This document shows positions 7,245 through 14,695 of a DNA stretch of 35,112 bases, in pieces (position 1 is the stretch's first letter; every line of letters begins with the position of its first letter). Below the pieces are notes generated by a model. It saw only the letters and a list, made by a program, of their open reading frames with translations. It made no database searches and was not told where the DNA came from. This DNA is from Planctomycetota bacterium (lineage in GTDB: Bacteria; Planctomycetota; Planctomycetia; Pirellulales; Thermoguttaceae), in assembly GCA_030611515.1 (NCBI GenBank), contig JAUWPQ010000011.1:1-35112 (forward strand), given 5' to 3'. The position numbers and the translations under genes are program-made.

Positions 7245-8549
7245 ATGGAAGTTGCAAAGGTCGCCATTGTCGGATATGGCACAATCGGTTCCGGCGTTGC
7301 CCGTCTATTGCTGACCGGCGGCGAGCGGATCGCCCGGTATGCGGGCAAACGAGTGGAATTGGTCCGGGTGGTGGACCCCGACCTGAAGCGGCCGCGAAGC
7401 TACGCCTTGCCGCCCAATCTGTTGACGGCGGACTTGGACAGCGTTCTCGACGACCCCGAAATCGTCGCCGTCATGGAACTGGTCGGCAACGCGGAATCTT
7501 CGCGATCGGTTATGCTCAAGCTGCTCGATAGCGGCAAGGATGTGATCACGGCGAACAAGACCCTCTTGGCCGAGCATGGGGCGGAGATTTTCAAGCGGGC
7601 GAGAAAGGTGGGGCGTTCGATCGCCTTCGAGGCCGCCGTGGCCGGAGGGATGCCCGTCGTCGCCGCGATCACCGAATGTCTGACGGCCAATCAGATCGAG
7701 TCCATTCACGCCATACTCAACGGCACGAGCAACTTTATCCTCGCGCAGATGGAGGAAAACGACAGCGAGTATGCCGTGGCCTTGGCCGAGGCCCAACAAT
7801 GCGGCTACGCCGAGGCCAACCCCGCGCTGGACGTGGGCGGCGGCGATACCGCACAGAAACTCGCCATTCTCGCCCACCTCGCTTTCGGCGCCCGAGTCGA
7901 TTGGCACGAAATCCCCCGCGTCGGCATCGACGTAGTGGACATTGACGACGTCCGCTACGCGCGGGAACTCGGCTACACCATCAAGCTGTTGGCGGTGGCC
8001 GAGTTGGTGCCCGAGGGACTCGAACTGCACGTCTCGCCCACGCTGGTCCGGCATGGGACGCCGTTGGCCGAGGTCCGCGGGGCTTACAACGCGGTCCGCG
8101 TCGTCGGCGATGCGGTCGGCCGGGTGTTTTTGCACGGCCTGGGCGCGGGCCAGATGCCCACCGCCTCGGCCGTGGTCGCCGACCTGATCGACACGATCAG
8201 TGGCCGCAGCGCCATTTCCTTTCGGACGTTGAACTTCTGGCCGGCCGACGCGGAATCGTCCGTGTTGTTGCGCGATCCGGCCAAAGTGCCCAGTCGCTTC
8301 TATCTGCGCCTGAACGTCGACGATCGGCCCAACGTGATGTCGGAAATCACCGGCATACTCGGCCGGCACAACATCTCCATCTCCTCGGTCATCCAGCACG
8401 AAACTGAGGAAGACTCCTCCTCCAACGCGGTCCCATTGGTCATTATGACCCACACCTCGCCCGAAGGCGACGTGGCCGACGCCATGAAATTGATCGGACA
8501 ACTCGCCTGCGTCCACCCGGGCAGCGTGCGGATGAGAGTGAGGGATTAG
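7245..8549 (+). CDS. hom: Homoserine dehydrogenase
   Basis: Reduces aspartate-semialdehyde to homoserine with NAD(P)H, the branch point to threonine and methionine. The 434-residue protein has the N-terminal nucleotide-binding loop GYGTIGSG (10-17), the ANKTLLAEHG segment, the catalytic/substrate region with GTSNFIL and the AEANPALDVGG-D motif, and a C-terminal ACT domain (about 355-430, LRLNVDDRPNVMSEITGIL) for end-product feedback. The start at 7245 gives the standard N-terminus; the frame extends 13 residues further but without similarity. It lies between the two parts of the BMC locus on the same strand but is a housekeeping enzyme. A TATAAT at 7110-7115 may be its -10 element, weakly supported. 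Confidence 0.95.
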   Translation: MEVAKVAIVGYGTIGSGVARLLLTGGERIARYAGKRVELVRVVDPDLKRPRSYALPPNLLTADLDSVLDDPEIVAVMELVGNAESSRSVMLKLLDSGKDVITANKTLLAEHGAEIFKRARKVGRSIAFEAAVAGGMPVVAAITECLTANQIESIHAILNGTSNFILAQMEENDSEYAVALAEAQQCGYAEANPALDVGGGDTAQKLAILAHLAFGARVDWHEIPRVGIDVVDIDDVRYARELGYTIKLLAVAELVPEGLELHVSPTLVRHGTPLAEVRGAYNAVRVVGDAVGRVFLHGLGAGQMPTASAVVADLIDTISGRSAISFRTLNFWPADAESSVLLRDPAKVPSRFYLRLNVDDRPNVMSEITGILGRHNISISSVIQHETEEDSSSNAVPLVIMTHTSPEGDVADAMKLIGQLACVHPGSVRMRVRD

Positions 8550-8560
8550 GAATTGGGGAA

Positions 8561-8595
8561 TCGGGGTTCGGGGTTCGGGACTGGGGGCTCGGGGA
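8561..8595. repeat. Heptamer array (TCGGGGT)x5
   Basis: Five consecutive 7-bp units, TCGGGGT/TCGGGAC/TGGGGGC/TCGGGGA, just after hom. Confidence 0.85.
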
Positions 8596-8779
8596 CGGGA
8601 AATTGCGAATCCCAAGTAGCAGTAGGGTGCGTCCGCGACGCACCACAAACAAGAATATCGGTGCGTCTACGGTTATGCCGGCACACCCATATCGATAGTT
8701 TAATCCCCCGCCACATGCTACCACCCCCCCTCCTGCGATGGGTTTTCTTCGGAATCTACCATAATATCCCAGTATATGC

Positions 8780-8808
8780 TTGTGTTCCTTCGTGGTTTAT
8801 GGCATAAT
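8780..8808 (+). promoter_or_regulatory. Promoter of the DeoR regulator / BMC operon
   Basis: TTGTGT (8780-8785) as -35, a 17-base spacer and CATAAT (8803-8808) as -10, with an upstream TGG making it an extended -10. It lies 40 bases before the ATG at 8849. It is the clearest promoter in the window and is placed to start the regulator and possibly the whole main BMC operon. Confidence 0.65.
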
Positions 8809-8848
8809 TCGAGAGAAATGTGTCATTAGTCTCCTTGATCGGTGCCTT

Positions 8849-9628
8849 ATGCTAGTTGAAGAACGCCGAAATCACTTGTTGGAGTTGGTCCGCGTTCGGC
8901 GATTCGCGTCATTGCCGGAGCTGGCCGACCAGCTTGAGGTCTCTGAATCGACGGTCCGCCGCGACCTGGACCAGTTGGAGAAACAAGGGGCGGCACGACG
9001 CATACACGGCGGCGTGCTTTACACGGGCGTTTCGCCGAAACTACCCCATTTCGACGCCCAACAACCGGCGGAATGGGACAAAAAGAAGTCGATCGCCGCC
9101 GCCGCCCAGCGATTGATCGAAGACGGCGATACCATACTTCTGGATGGCGGAAGCACCACCTACGAGCTGGCCCGTTTGCTCGTCGGCCGTCCTTTGCATG
9201 TCCTGACCACCTCGCTGCCGGTGGCCAATCTGTTCGCCTCCGACGCCGGCAGCGACCTAGTATTGATTGGCGGAAACATCTGCCCACGGTCGGGGGTCGC
9301 ACGCGGTCCTTATGCCGATCGGATGTTGTCGATGGTGAGGGTGCGGAAGACGATCTTCAGCGTGGCGGGGGTCAGCGACGACGGGTTTTTCAACAATGAT
9401 TTAATGTTGGTCGAAACGGAACGGGCAATGATGCGGGCGGCCGCCGAGGTGATCGTCGTGGCCGACAGCACGAAGTTCGACCATCAGAGCCTCACGCACC
9501 TCTGTCCGTTGAACGCCGTGCATCAATTGATCGTCGATGACGGCATTACGACCGAGTGGCGAGAGAAGGTGCGGGCGGCGGGAGTGAACTTGATCGTGGC
9601 GGAAACAAACACAAATACGACCGTTTAG
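8849..9628 (+). CDS. DeoR/GlpR-type transcriptional regulator
   Basis: A 259-residue DeoR-family repressor. The N-terminal winged helix-turn-helix (about 6-57) includes [20 protein letters not shown], the typical DeoR recognition helix. The C-terminal sugar-phosphate sensing domain has [17 protein letters not shown] and later VVADSTKF, the characteristic NagB/RpiA-fold motifs. The start at 8849 ([11 protein letters not shown]) is the usual family N-terminus. It stands first in the main BMC operon, about 60 bases before pduL, so it most likely controls the locus in response to a phosphorylated deoxysugar or its cleavage product. Family members include FucR-like regulators, but the true ligand is not visible in the sequence. 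Confidence 0.92.
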   Translation: MLVEERRNHLLELVRVRRFASLPELADQLEVSESTVRRDLDQLEKQGAARRIHGGVLYTGVSPKLPHFDAQQPAEWDKKKSIAAAAQRLIEDGDTILLDGGSTTYELARLLVGRPLHVLTTSLPVANLFASDAGSDLVLIGGNICPRSGVARGPYADRMLSMVRVRKTIFSVAGVSDDGFFNNDLMLVETERAMMRAAAEVIVVADSTKFDHQSLTHLCPLNAVHQLIVDDGITTEWREKVRAAGVNLIVAETNTNTTV

Positions 9629-9642
9629 CAATGTAATCGGAA

Positions 9643-9675
9643 TCCTGGTTCCCACGCAGAGCATGGGAACGAGAA
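9643..9675. repeat. Palindromic repeat TTCCCACGC...GCATGGGAAC
   Basis: A single unit of the TTCCCACGCAGAGCATGGGAA family, here between the regulator and pduL. Its ATGGGAAC part supplies a false upstream start codon for pduL. More units occur at 23321-23590, 26366-26484, 28411-28441, 31230-31345 and 34001-34113. Confidence 0.85.
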
Positions 9676-9689
9676 TATCTCTGGAAAAC

Positions 9690-10355
9690 ATGAGCATCGC
9701 ACCGTCCACCATTGATCGAAGCACCGTCGAACAGATTGTCCGTGAGATTGTCTTGGCGCAGGTCGGCGGTCCGCCGGGCAAACCGAATCTGGTGGTTAGC
9801 GTATCCGCGCGTCACGTCCATCTGACCGACGAGGCCGTGGAATCGCTGTTCGGCGCCGGCCACAAGCTGACCGTGGCGAAAGACTTGTATCAGGACGGTT
9901 ATTTCGCGGCCGAAGAGACGGTAATGGTGGTCGGTCCCCGGCGTCGGATGTTGCCCACCGTGCGGATTCTAGGCCCCACGCGGCCGGAAATCCAGGTCGA
10001 GTTGGCGTTGACTGACGGGATTTCGCTGGGCATCGACTTGCCGGTCCGCGCCAGCGGCGGCATCGAAGGCACGCCCGGTTGCGTACTGGTCGGGCCGAAG
10101 GGTGTGGTGGAACTAAGCCGCGGGGTGATCCGCGCCGAGCGGCACGTACACATGTCGCCCGCCGACGCTGAGTTTTACGGCATGGCCGACGGGGACCGCA
10201 TGAATCTTCGCGTCGCATCGCGCTGTCCCACGACGTTCCACGATCTGTTGGTGCGGGTAGGCAAGAAAATCAAGCTCGAAATACACCTCGACACGGACGA
10301 GGGCAATGCTTGCGACATCGACCACGCCACCGGCGTGGAGTTGTTGAAGGAGTAG
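9690..10355 (+). CDS. pduL: Phosphate propanoyltransferase (PduL-type phosphotransacylase)
   Basis: Converts acyl-CoA plus phosphate to acyl-phosphate plus CoA inside the microcompartment, recycling CoA for the aldehyde dehydrogenase. The 221-residue protein has two PduL-fold halves, each with a metal-binding motif: RHVHL at 41-45 and RHVHM at 151-155, which in known PduL structures hold zinc. The first ~27 residues include an amphipathic helix ([16 protein letters not shown]) that resembles an encapsulation peptide. The start at 9690 is chosen because GGAAAAC precedes it and the nine codons upstream belong to a palindromic repeat. It directly precedes the shell genes. The likely substrate here is lactyl-CoA, inferred from the aldolase in the operon. 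Confidence 0.94.
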   Translation: MSIAPSTIDRSTVEQIVREIVLAQVGGPPGKPNLVVSVSARHVHLTDEAVESLFGAGHKLTVAKDLYQDGYFAAEETVMVVGPRRRMLPTVRILGPTRPEIQVELALTDGISLGIDLPVRASGGIEGTPGCVLVGPKGVVELSRGVIRAERHVHMSPADAEFYGMADGDRMNLRVASRCPTTFHDLLVRVGKKIKLEIHLDTDEGNACDIDHATGVELLKE

Positions 10356-10381
10356 TGGTCAGTGGTCAGTGGCCAGTGGCC
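10354..10381. repeat. Heptamer array (AGTGGTC/AGTGGCC)x4
   Basis: Four units starting inside the pduL stop codon. They are in inverted orientation to the array at 10440-10467, so the two could pair with a loop of about 58 bases. Confidence 0.9.
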
Positions 10382-10439
10382 GGAAAAAAACAGTTATGAC
10401 AACCATCTTTAGATTCAGATTACCTATCACTAACCACGC

Positions 10440-10467
10440 TGGCCACTGGTCACTGACCACTGGCCAC
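10440..10467. repeat. Heptamer array (TGGCCAC/TGGTCAC)x4
   Basis: Four units complementary in type to 10354-10381, located about 20 bases before the BMC-H start. Confidence 0.9.
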
Positions 10468-10487
10468 TACCTTTCGGAGAAATGAAC

Positions 10488-10787
10488 ATGGCGAAAACAA
10501 TGGAAGCGTTGGGGATGATCGAGACCCGCGGCTTCGTGGTCCTGGTCGAGGCCACCGACGCGATGCTAAAGGCGGCCAACGTCCAGTTCTTGGGCTGGGA
10601 CAAGGTCGGCAGCGGGCTGGTCAGCGTGTTCGTGACCGGCGACGTGGCCGCGGTGAAAGCCGCCACCGACGCCGGCGCCTCCGCCGGTGGGCGAATCGGC
10701 GAAGTGGTCAGCGTGCAGGTCATTCCTCGACCGCACGAAGACCTCGACATCGTTCTGCCCCCGTCCGGCAAGAAGGCCGCGGGATAG
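10488..10787 (+). CDS. BMC-H shell protein 1 (hexamer former)
   Basis: A 99-residue single-domain microcompartment shell protein; six copies make the flat tile of the shell facet with a central pore for small metabolites. The pattern [26 protein letters not shown], the pore loop DKVGSGL and the closing [10 protein letters not shown] are diagnostic of BMC-H. The start at 10488 is eight bases after GGAG; an in-frame ATG two codons earlier is too close to it. A short tail ([10 protein letters not shown]) follows the fold. It is paired with a second BMC-H gene whose pore residues differ (IGGGL), so mixed hexamer types with different pores are likely. Confidence 0.96.
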   Translation: MAKTMEALGMIETRGFVVLVEATDAMLKAANVQFLGWDKVGSGLVSVFVTGDVAAVKAATDAGASAGGRIGEVVSVQVIPRPHEDLDIVLPPSGKKAAG

Positions 10788-10796
10788 AAACACTTG

Positions 10797-10859
10797 TAGC
10801 ACAGCCGCCCTCGGCTGTGCAAAACAAAAATCCAGGCACGGCCGAGGGCGGCCGTGCTA
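10797..10859. repeat. Inverted repeat, TAGCACAGCCGCCCTCGGC family
   Basis: Nineteen-base arms at 10797-10815 and 10841-10859 with a 25-base middle, between the two BMC-H genes. The stem could slow or partly terminate transcription. Relatives: 29202-29274 (intergenic) and 29851-29915 (inside a gene). Confidence 0.85.
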
Positions 10860-10902
10860 CATGACTGAATCAAGAACCATTAGAAAAAGGGAAACCACTG
10901 CG

Positions 10903-11172
10903 ATGCAAGACGCCATTGGATTGCTTGAAACCAAGGGCCTCGTTTCGTTGGTCGAAGCGACCGACGCGATGGCCAAGGCCGCCAACGTGCGGATCGTCAA
11001 ACGGGTGCAGATCGGCGGCGGACTGGTGACCACCATTGTCCGCGGCGACGTGGGGAGCGTGCGGGCGGCGGTCGAGGCCGGCGCCAACGCCGCCTCGCAG
11101 GTCGGAGAACTGATTGCCAGCCACATCATTCCCCGGCCCGCCGACGGTGTGGTCGCGGCGTATATGAGTTAG
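10903..11172 (+). CDS. BMC-H shell protein 2 (hexamer former)
   Basis: An 89-residue hexamer-forming shell protein with no extra tail. Key segments are [26 protein letters not shown], the pore loop VQIGGGL, and [10 protein letters not shown] near the end. The start at 10903 follows AAAAAGGGAAA at a reasonable distance. It is clearly a paralogue of the preceding BMC-H protein but diverged in the pore and outer helices. The two genes are separated by an inverted repeat that might adjust their relative expression. It probably makes up the bulk of the facets together with shell protein 1. Confidence 0.96.
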   Translation: MQDAIGLLETKGLVSLVEATDAMAKAANVRIVKRVQIGGGLVTTIVRGDVGSVRAAVEAGANAASQVGELIASHIIPRPADGVVAAYMS

Positions 11173-11205
11173 GGACGAGGGGTGAGGGACGAGGGGCGAG
11201 GGATA
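11171..11205. repeat. Heptamer array (AGGGACG/AGGGGTG)x5
   Basis: Five units overlapping the last bases of the BMC-H 2 stop codon. Confidence 0.88.
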
Positions 11206-11219
11206 GGATGCCAATTACC

Positions 11220-11265
11220 GTTTAGCGGCCGCCGGCACGGCGGCCCACTAACCACTAGCCACTAT
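11220..11265. repeat. Half palindrome plus heptamer array (CCACTAA)x3
   Basis: 11220-11247 is one half of the GTTTAGC palindrome found in fmt. It runs directly into three CCACTA-type heptamers (11245-11265) that stop two bases before the acetate kinase start codon. No Shine-Dalgarno sequence lies between. Confidence 0.85.
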
Positions 11266-11267
11266 TT

Positions 11268-12452
11268 ATGAAAATCCTCGTTGCCAACCTCGGATCGACG
11301 AGTTTCAAGTACCGGCTGTTCGACATGGCCGGCCAGGCGCAGCTTGCGCGCGGCAGTGTCGAACGGATCGGTTCGCCGGAGAGCCGGTGCATGGCGGAGA
11401 TCGGCGACCGGCGGCAGGAGCGGACCGCGCGGGTAGCGGACCATGCCGAGGCGGTCCGCCAGTGTCTGGACCAATTGACCGACCCGCAAACCGGTTGCCT
11501 TGCGGATTCGTCGGAAATCTCGGCCATTGCCTTCAAGGCGGTCCACGGCGGCCGGCTGAGCGGCGTGCAACGAGTAGAACCCGACGTGCTGGCGGCGATG
11601 GAGGAGTTTGCCGACGTGGCGCCGGCCCACAATCCGCCATACATCGCCGCCATGCGGCTGTTGAGCGAAAAGCTGCCCGATATCCCGCTGGTGGCGGTCT
11701 TCGAGACCGACTTCCACCGCACCATTCCCGACTGCAACCGCTACTTCGCCGTTCCCTTCGACTGGGCGGAAAAACACCTGGTGCGCCGCTGGGGTTTCCA
11801 CGGCGCAAGCCATCGGTACATCGCCGAGCGGACGGCCGAATTGATCGGGCCGGGGCGACGGATCATTTCCTGCCACCTGGGCGGGTCGAGTTCCTTGTGT
11901 GCGATCCGCGACGGACTGAGCGTGGCCACCAGCATGGGGTTCAGCGCGCAAAGCGGCCTGCCGCAAAGCAACCGCGCCGGCGACTTCGACCCCTTCGCGC
12001 TGCCGATCATTATGAAACAGACCGGCAAATCGCTCGACGAAGTGCTCGCCGAACTGAGCGGCCGAAGCGGTTTGTTGGGGCTTAGCGGTACGAGCGGAGA
12101 CCTGCGCGACATCGAGAAGTCGGCCGGCGACGGCGACGCTCGGGCGAAACTCGCGTGGGACGTTTTCGTCGCTGCCGTGCGACACTACCTCGGCGCGTAT
12201 CTGGTCGAGTTGGGCGGCGCGGACGCGATCGTCTTTACCGGCGGCATCGGCGAGAACCGGCCCGCGTTTCGCAACGCCGTCTGTCGCGACCTGGAAGAGT
12301 TGGGAATCGTGCTCGACGTGAAAGCGAACGAGTCGGCCGCGGGCGAAGCGAAAATCAATGCCGCCGATAGCCGGGTGCAAATCTGGATCGTTCCCACGAA
12401 CGAGGAACTTATCGTCGCCCGGCAGGCCGCAAAATTGCTCTCGGAGGGCTAA
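11268..12452 (+). CDS. ackA: Acetate/propionate-family kinase (probable lactate-forming acyl kinase of the BMC)
   Basis: Transfers phosphate from an acyl-phosphate to ADP, the ATP-yielding last step of the compartment pathway. The 394 residues follow the ASKHA kinase fold: NLGSTSFK (7-14), [30 protein letters not shown] and PTNEE near the end. Compared with the Methanosarcina enzyme as I recall it, several active-site positions differ: Arg91 is Lys90, Asp148 is Glu146, Asn211 is Gly206, and acyl-pocket residues Leu122 and Pro232 are Ala120 and Ala227. His180 and Arg241 are kept (His178, Arg236). The smaller pocket residues fit a larger acyl group such as lactyl, which is inference. No Shine-Dalgarno sequence; a heptamer array precedes the ATG. 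Confidence 0.92.
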   Translation: MKILVANLGSTSFKYRLFDMAGQAQLARGSVERIGSPESRCMAEIGDRRQERTARVADHAEAVRQCLDQLTDPQTGCLADSSEISAIAFKAVHGGRLSGVQRVEPDVLAAMEEFADVAPAHNPPYIAAMRLLSEKLPDIPLVAVFETDFHRTIPDCNRYFAVPFDWAEKHLVRRWGFHGASHRYIAERTAELIGPGRRIISCHLGGSSSLCAIRDGLSVATSMGFSAQSGLPQSNRAGDFDPFALPIIMKQTGKSLDEVLAELSGRSGLLGLSGTSGDLRDIEKSAGDGDARAKLAWDVFVAAVRHYLGAYLVELGGADAIVFTGGIGENRPAFRNAVCRDLEELGIVLDVKANESAAGEAKINAADSRVQIWIVPTNEELIVARQAAKLLSEG

Positions 12453-12456
12453 CGCC

Positions 12457-12789
12457 ATGTTGATCGCAAAAGTTACCGGATCGCTCGTTTCCACCGAGAA
12501 GGTCGGTTCGATTGTCGGCCACAAGCTGCTGATTGTCGAACCCTATCGGCTCGATCCAAAAACTCGCGGCAGTCTGACGACCACCGGCCGTTCGATGGTC
12601 GCCGTCGATACCGCGGGGGCCGGCGAGGGTGAATTCGTGTTGATCACCCAAGGCTCCAGTGCCCGGCTCACGCCCACGACAAAGTCGCTGCCGATCGACA
12701 CGGTCATCGTCGGCATCATCGACACCGTTCACGTCGATCATGCGTGCGTGTATGACAAAGAGGGGAGAGGGACGGGGGACGAGGGGTGA
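12457..12789 (+). CDS. BMC-P shell protein 1 (EutN/CcmL pentamer)
   Basis: A 110-residue EutN/CcmL-family protein; pentamers cap the vertices of the polyhedral shell. It shows the typical start MLIAKVTGSLVSTEKVGSIVGHKLLIV, the central VAVDTAGAGEGEFVLI and the DTVIVGIIDTVHVD strand. The last ~10 residues (GRGTGDEG) are encoded by the beginning of a long heptamer array (12761-12886), so the tail is repeat-derived. It starts four bases after ackA, with GGAGG inside the ackA end as ribosome binding site. It is one of three different BMC-P proteins in this operon. Confidence 0.95.
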   Translation: MLIAKVTGSLVSTEKVGSIVGHKLLIVEPYRLDPKTRGSLTTTGRSMVAVDTAGAGEGEFVLITQGSSARLTPTTKSLPIDTVIVGIIDTVHVDHACVYDKEGRGTGDEG

Positions 12790-12886
12790 GGGACGGGGGA
12801 AGAGAGAAGAGAGAAGAGAGAAGAGAGAAGAGAGAAGAGAGAAGAGAGAAGAGAGAAGAGAGAAGAGAGAAGAGGGAAGAGGGAAA
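12761..12886. repeat. Heptamer array, 18 units (AGGGACG then AGAGAAG)
   Basis: The largest array: 126 bp made of 18 consecutive 7-bp units. The first six are of the AGGGACG type (overlapping the end of the BMC-P 1 gene), then ten near-perfect AGAGAAG units, then two AGGGAA-type units. It is pure purine on the plus strand for about 85 bases. Confidence 0.95.
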
Positions 12887-12944
12887 TGAACTGCAAACCG
12901 CTTGCGGCTTCGCAATGAACGTTTCATCGGCGCTCCCGCGCCTG

Positions 12945-12972
12945 AAAACTGACAACTGACAACTGAAAACTC
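12945..12972. repeat. Heptamer array (ACAACTG)x4
   Basis: Four units ending two bases before the aldehyde dehydrogenase ATG at 12975, again in place of a Shine-Dalgarno sequence. Confidence 0.88.
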
Positions 12973-12974
12973 TC

Positions 12975-14411
12975 ATGCAAGTCGACGAAACTCTGGTCCG
13001 AAACGTGGTCGAGCAGGTCCTCACGCGATTGAGCGGAAACGGCGACGGCGCCGCGACGCTAGGCAACGTTCAGGGACGATTCGGCCTGTTCACCGAGGCG
13101 GATCGGGCGGTGGCGGCCGCCCACGATGCGTTCGAGCAGCTTTCGCGCCGTTCGATCGAAGACCGCCGCCGGGTCATCTCCCACATCCGGCGAATTGCCG
13201 TCGATCAGTCGGTTGAACTCGGCACGATGGAAATGGAAGAGACCAAAATCGGTCGGCTGTCGCACAAAATCGAGAAGATCGAAACGGTCGGCCGACTAGC
13301 TCCGGGCGTGGAGTTCATGCGGAGCGAGGTCTTCAGCGGCGACCACGGTCTGGCGGTGATCGAACACGCGCCGTTCGGCGTGATTGCCGCGGTCACGCCG
13401 GTGACCCATTCGTTGCCCACCATAACCGGCAACGCCATCAACATGATCGCCGCCGGCAACACGGCCGTATTCAATCCGCATCCCAGCGGGCGACGCGTCG
13501 CGGCCGAGGGCGTCCGGCGATTCAACGAGGCGATTTACCGCGACCTCGGGCTGGACAACCTGATTTGTCTGATCACCGAGCCGACCATCGAATCGGCAAA
13601 CGCACTGTTCCAACACCCGGACATCGATCTGATCTGCGTGACCGGCGGGCCGGGTGTGGCCAAAGCGGCCATGCGACAGGCGAAACGAGCCATCATCGCC
13701 GGTCCCGGCAATCCGCCCGTCGTGGTCGACCAAACCGCCGATCTGGACCGCGCCGCACGGTCGATCATCATCGGCGGGGCATACGACAACAACCTGCTGT
13801 GTATCGCCGAAAAACAGGTCTTCGCCGTCGATGCGATCTTCGATCAACTTATGGCCGCAATGGAGCGGGCGGGCGCCGTGCGGTTGAACAACGCCGAAAT
13901 CCAAAGCCTGACCAAAGAGGCCATCACCACCGTCGGCCAAGGCGACGATAAGCACGACGCGGCGCGAAAAGAGTTTATCGGCCGCGACGCCGCGGTGCTG
14001 GCGAGGGCCGCCGGCCGAAACGTCGCGCCCGAGGTGGAACTGCTCTTCGGCGAGACCGACGAGTCGAACCCCTTCGTGCCGGTCGAGCAGATGATGCCCT
14101 TCGTGCCCTTCGTTCGCTGCCGCGACGTCGACGAGGCGATCGAAAAGGCGCTCCGTAGCGAACACGGCTTCCGGCACACGGCGATCATCCACTCGAACAA
14201 CGTCCGCAACATGACCAAGACGGGCAAGGCGCTGGATACGACGTTGTTCGTCAAAAACGGACCGAGCACCGCCGGACTCGGACTAGGCGGAGAAGGATAT
14301 TGCTCGTTCTCCATCGCCGGACCGACCGGCGAGGGCGTGACAAACCCGATGACGTTCACCCGCGAGCGCCGTTGCTCGATGATCGACGATTTGCGGATAC
14401 TGGGGAAATAA
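12975..14411 (+). CDS. CoA-acylating aldehyde dehydrogenase (PduP/EutE-like)
   Basis: Oxidises an aldehyde with NAD+ and CoA to acyl-CoA inside the shell. The 478-residue protein has an aldehyde dehydrogenase fold: EHAPFGVIAAVTPVTHS (130-146), the nucleotide-binding VTGGPGVAKAA stretch (222-232), and catalytic Cys276 in YDNNLLCIAEKQVF. The first ~20 residues (ETLVRNVVEQVLTRLSG) form an amphipathic helix followed by a Gly/Ala linker, a classic encapsulation peptide layout also seen in PduP. Given the aldolase in the operon, lactaldehyde is the likely substrate and lactyl-CoA the product. No ribosome binding site is seen; a heptamer array ends at 12972. Confidence 0.95.
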   Translation: MQVDETLVRNVVEQVLTRLSGNGDGAATLGNVQGRFGLFTEADRAVAAAHDAFEQLSRRSIEDRRRVISHIRRIAVDQSVELGTMEMEETKIGRLSHKIEKIETVGRLAPGVEFMRSEVFSGDHGLAVIEHAPFGVIAAVTPVTHSLPTITGNAINMIAAGNTAVFNPHPSGRRVAAEGVRRFNEAIYRDLGLDNLICLITEPTIESANALFQHPDIDLICVTGGPGVAKAAMRQAKRAIIAGPGNPPVVVDQTADLDRAARSIIIGGAYDNNLLCIAEKQVFAVDAIFDQLMAAMERAGAVRLNNAEIQSLTKEAITTVGQGDDKHDAARKEFIGRDAAVLARAAGRNVAPEVELLFGETDESNPFVPVEQMMPFVPFVRCRDVDEAIEKALRSEHGFRHTAIIHSNNVRNMTKTGKALDTTLFVKNGPSTAGLGLGGEGYCSFSIAGPTGEGVTNPMTFTRERRCSMIDDLRILGK

Positions 14412-14434
14412 CGCATAAAGCAAGGAAATTGACA

Positions 14435-14695
14435 ATGTATCTCGGCCGCGTAATGGGCAACGCCACCTCCACGATAAAACATCCTTCGATGGAAGGTTGG
14501 AAGCTGCTGTTGGTTATGGCGCTGCAGGCCGACGGAAAAACAATCGAAGGGGATCCGATCCTGGTGGTCGATTCGCTCGGGGCCGGAAAAGGACAAACCG
14601 TGATAATTACCAGCGATGGGATCGGCGCCCGCGAACTGTTGGGCGACAAGAACTCACCCGTCCGCTGGTCAGTATTGGGGATTCGTGATCCGTGA
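14435..14695 (+). CDS. BMC-P shell protein 2 (EutN/CcmL pentamer)
   Basis: An 86-residue vertex protein, close to the minimal EutN length. Visible segments are MYLGRVMGNATSTIKHPSMEG, the central VVDSLGAGKGQTVII, and VRWSVLGIRD at the end, where other family members read VDAAVVGIVD. The start at 14435 follows AAGGAAATTGAC. Its stop overlaps the next gene's GTG start (GTGA), so the two are coupled. Three BMC-P types in one operon suggest mixed or position-specific vertices, as described for planctomycete compartments. Confidence 0.95.
   Translation: MYLGRVMGNATSTIKHPSMEGWKLLLVMALQADGKTIEGDPILVVDSLGAGKGQTVIITSDGIGARELLGDKNSPVRWSVLGIRDP

Larger units (their letters stand above)
8550..8848. other. 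Intergenic region with heptamer array, hairpin and promoter
   Basis: The gap holds a G-rich heptamer array (8561-8595), a hairpin GGTGCGTC...GACGCACC (8626-8644) of the dispersed GTAGGGTGCG family, and a well-formed promoter (8780-8808) for the DeoR-type regulator. Extra in-frame codons upstream of the regulator start overlap the promoter and are not taken as coding. Confidence 0.7.

Noticed and set aside
7305-8648. Long minus-strand open frame over hom
   Set aside because: Shadow of homoserine dehydrogenase; high GC gives long open frames on the opposite strand.
9663-9689. Upstream ATG for pduL
   Set aside because: Codes MGTRISLEN from a palindromic repeat; the ATG at 9690 has a ribosome binding site.
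12761-12886. Regular repeats considered as a CRISPR array
   Set aside because: Units are 7 bp with no spacers and no cas genes nearby; it is a simple tandem array.
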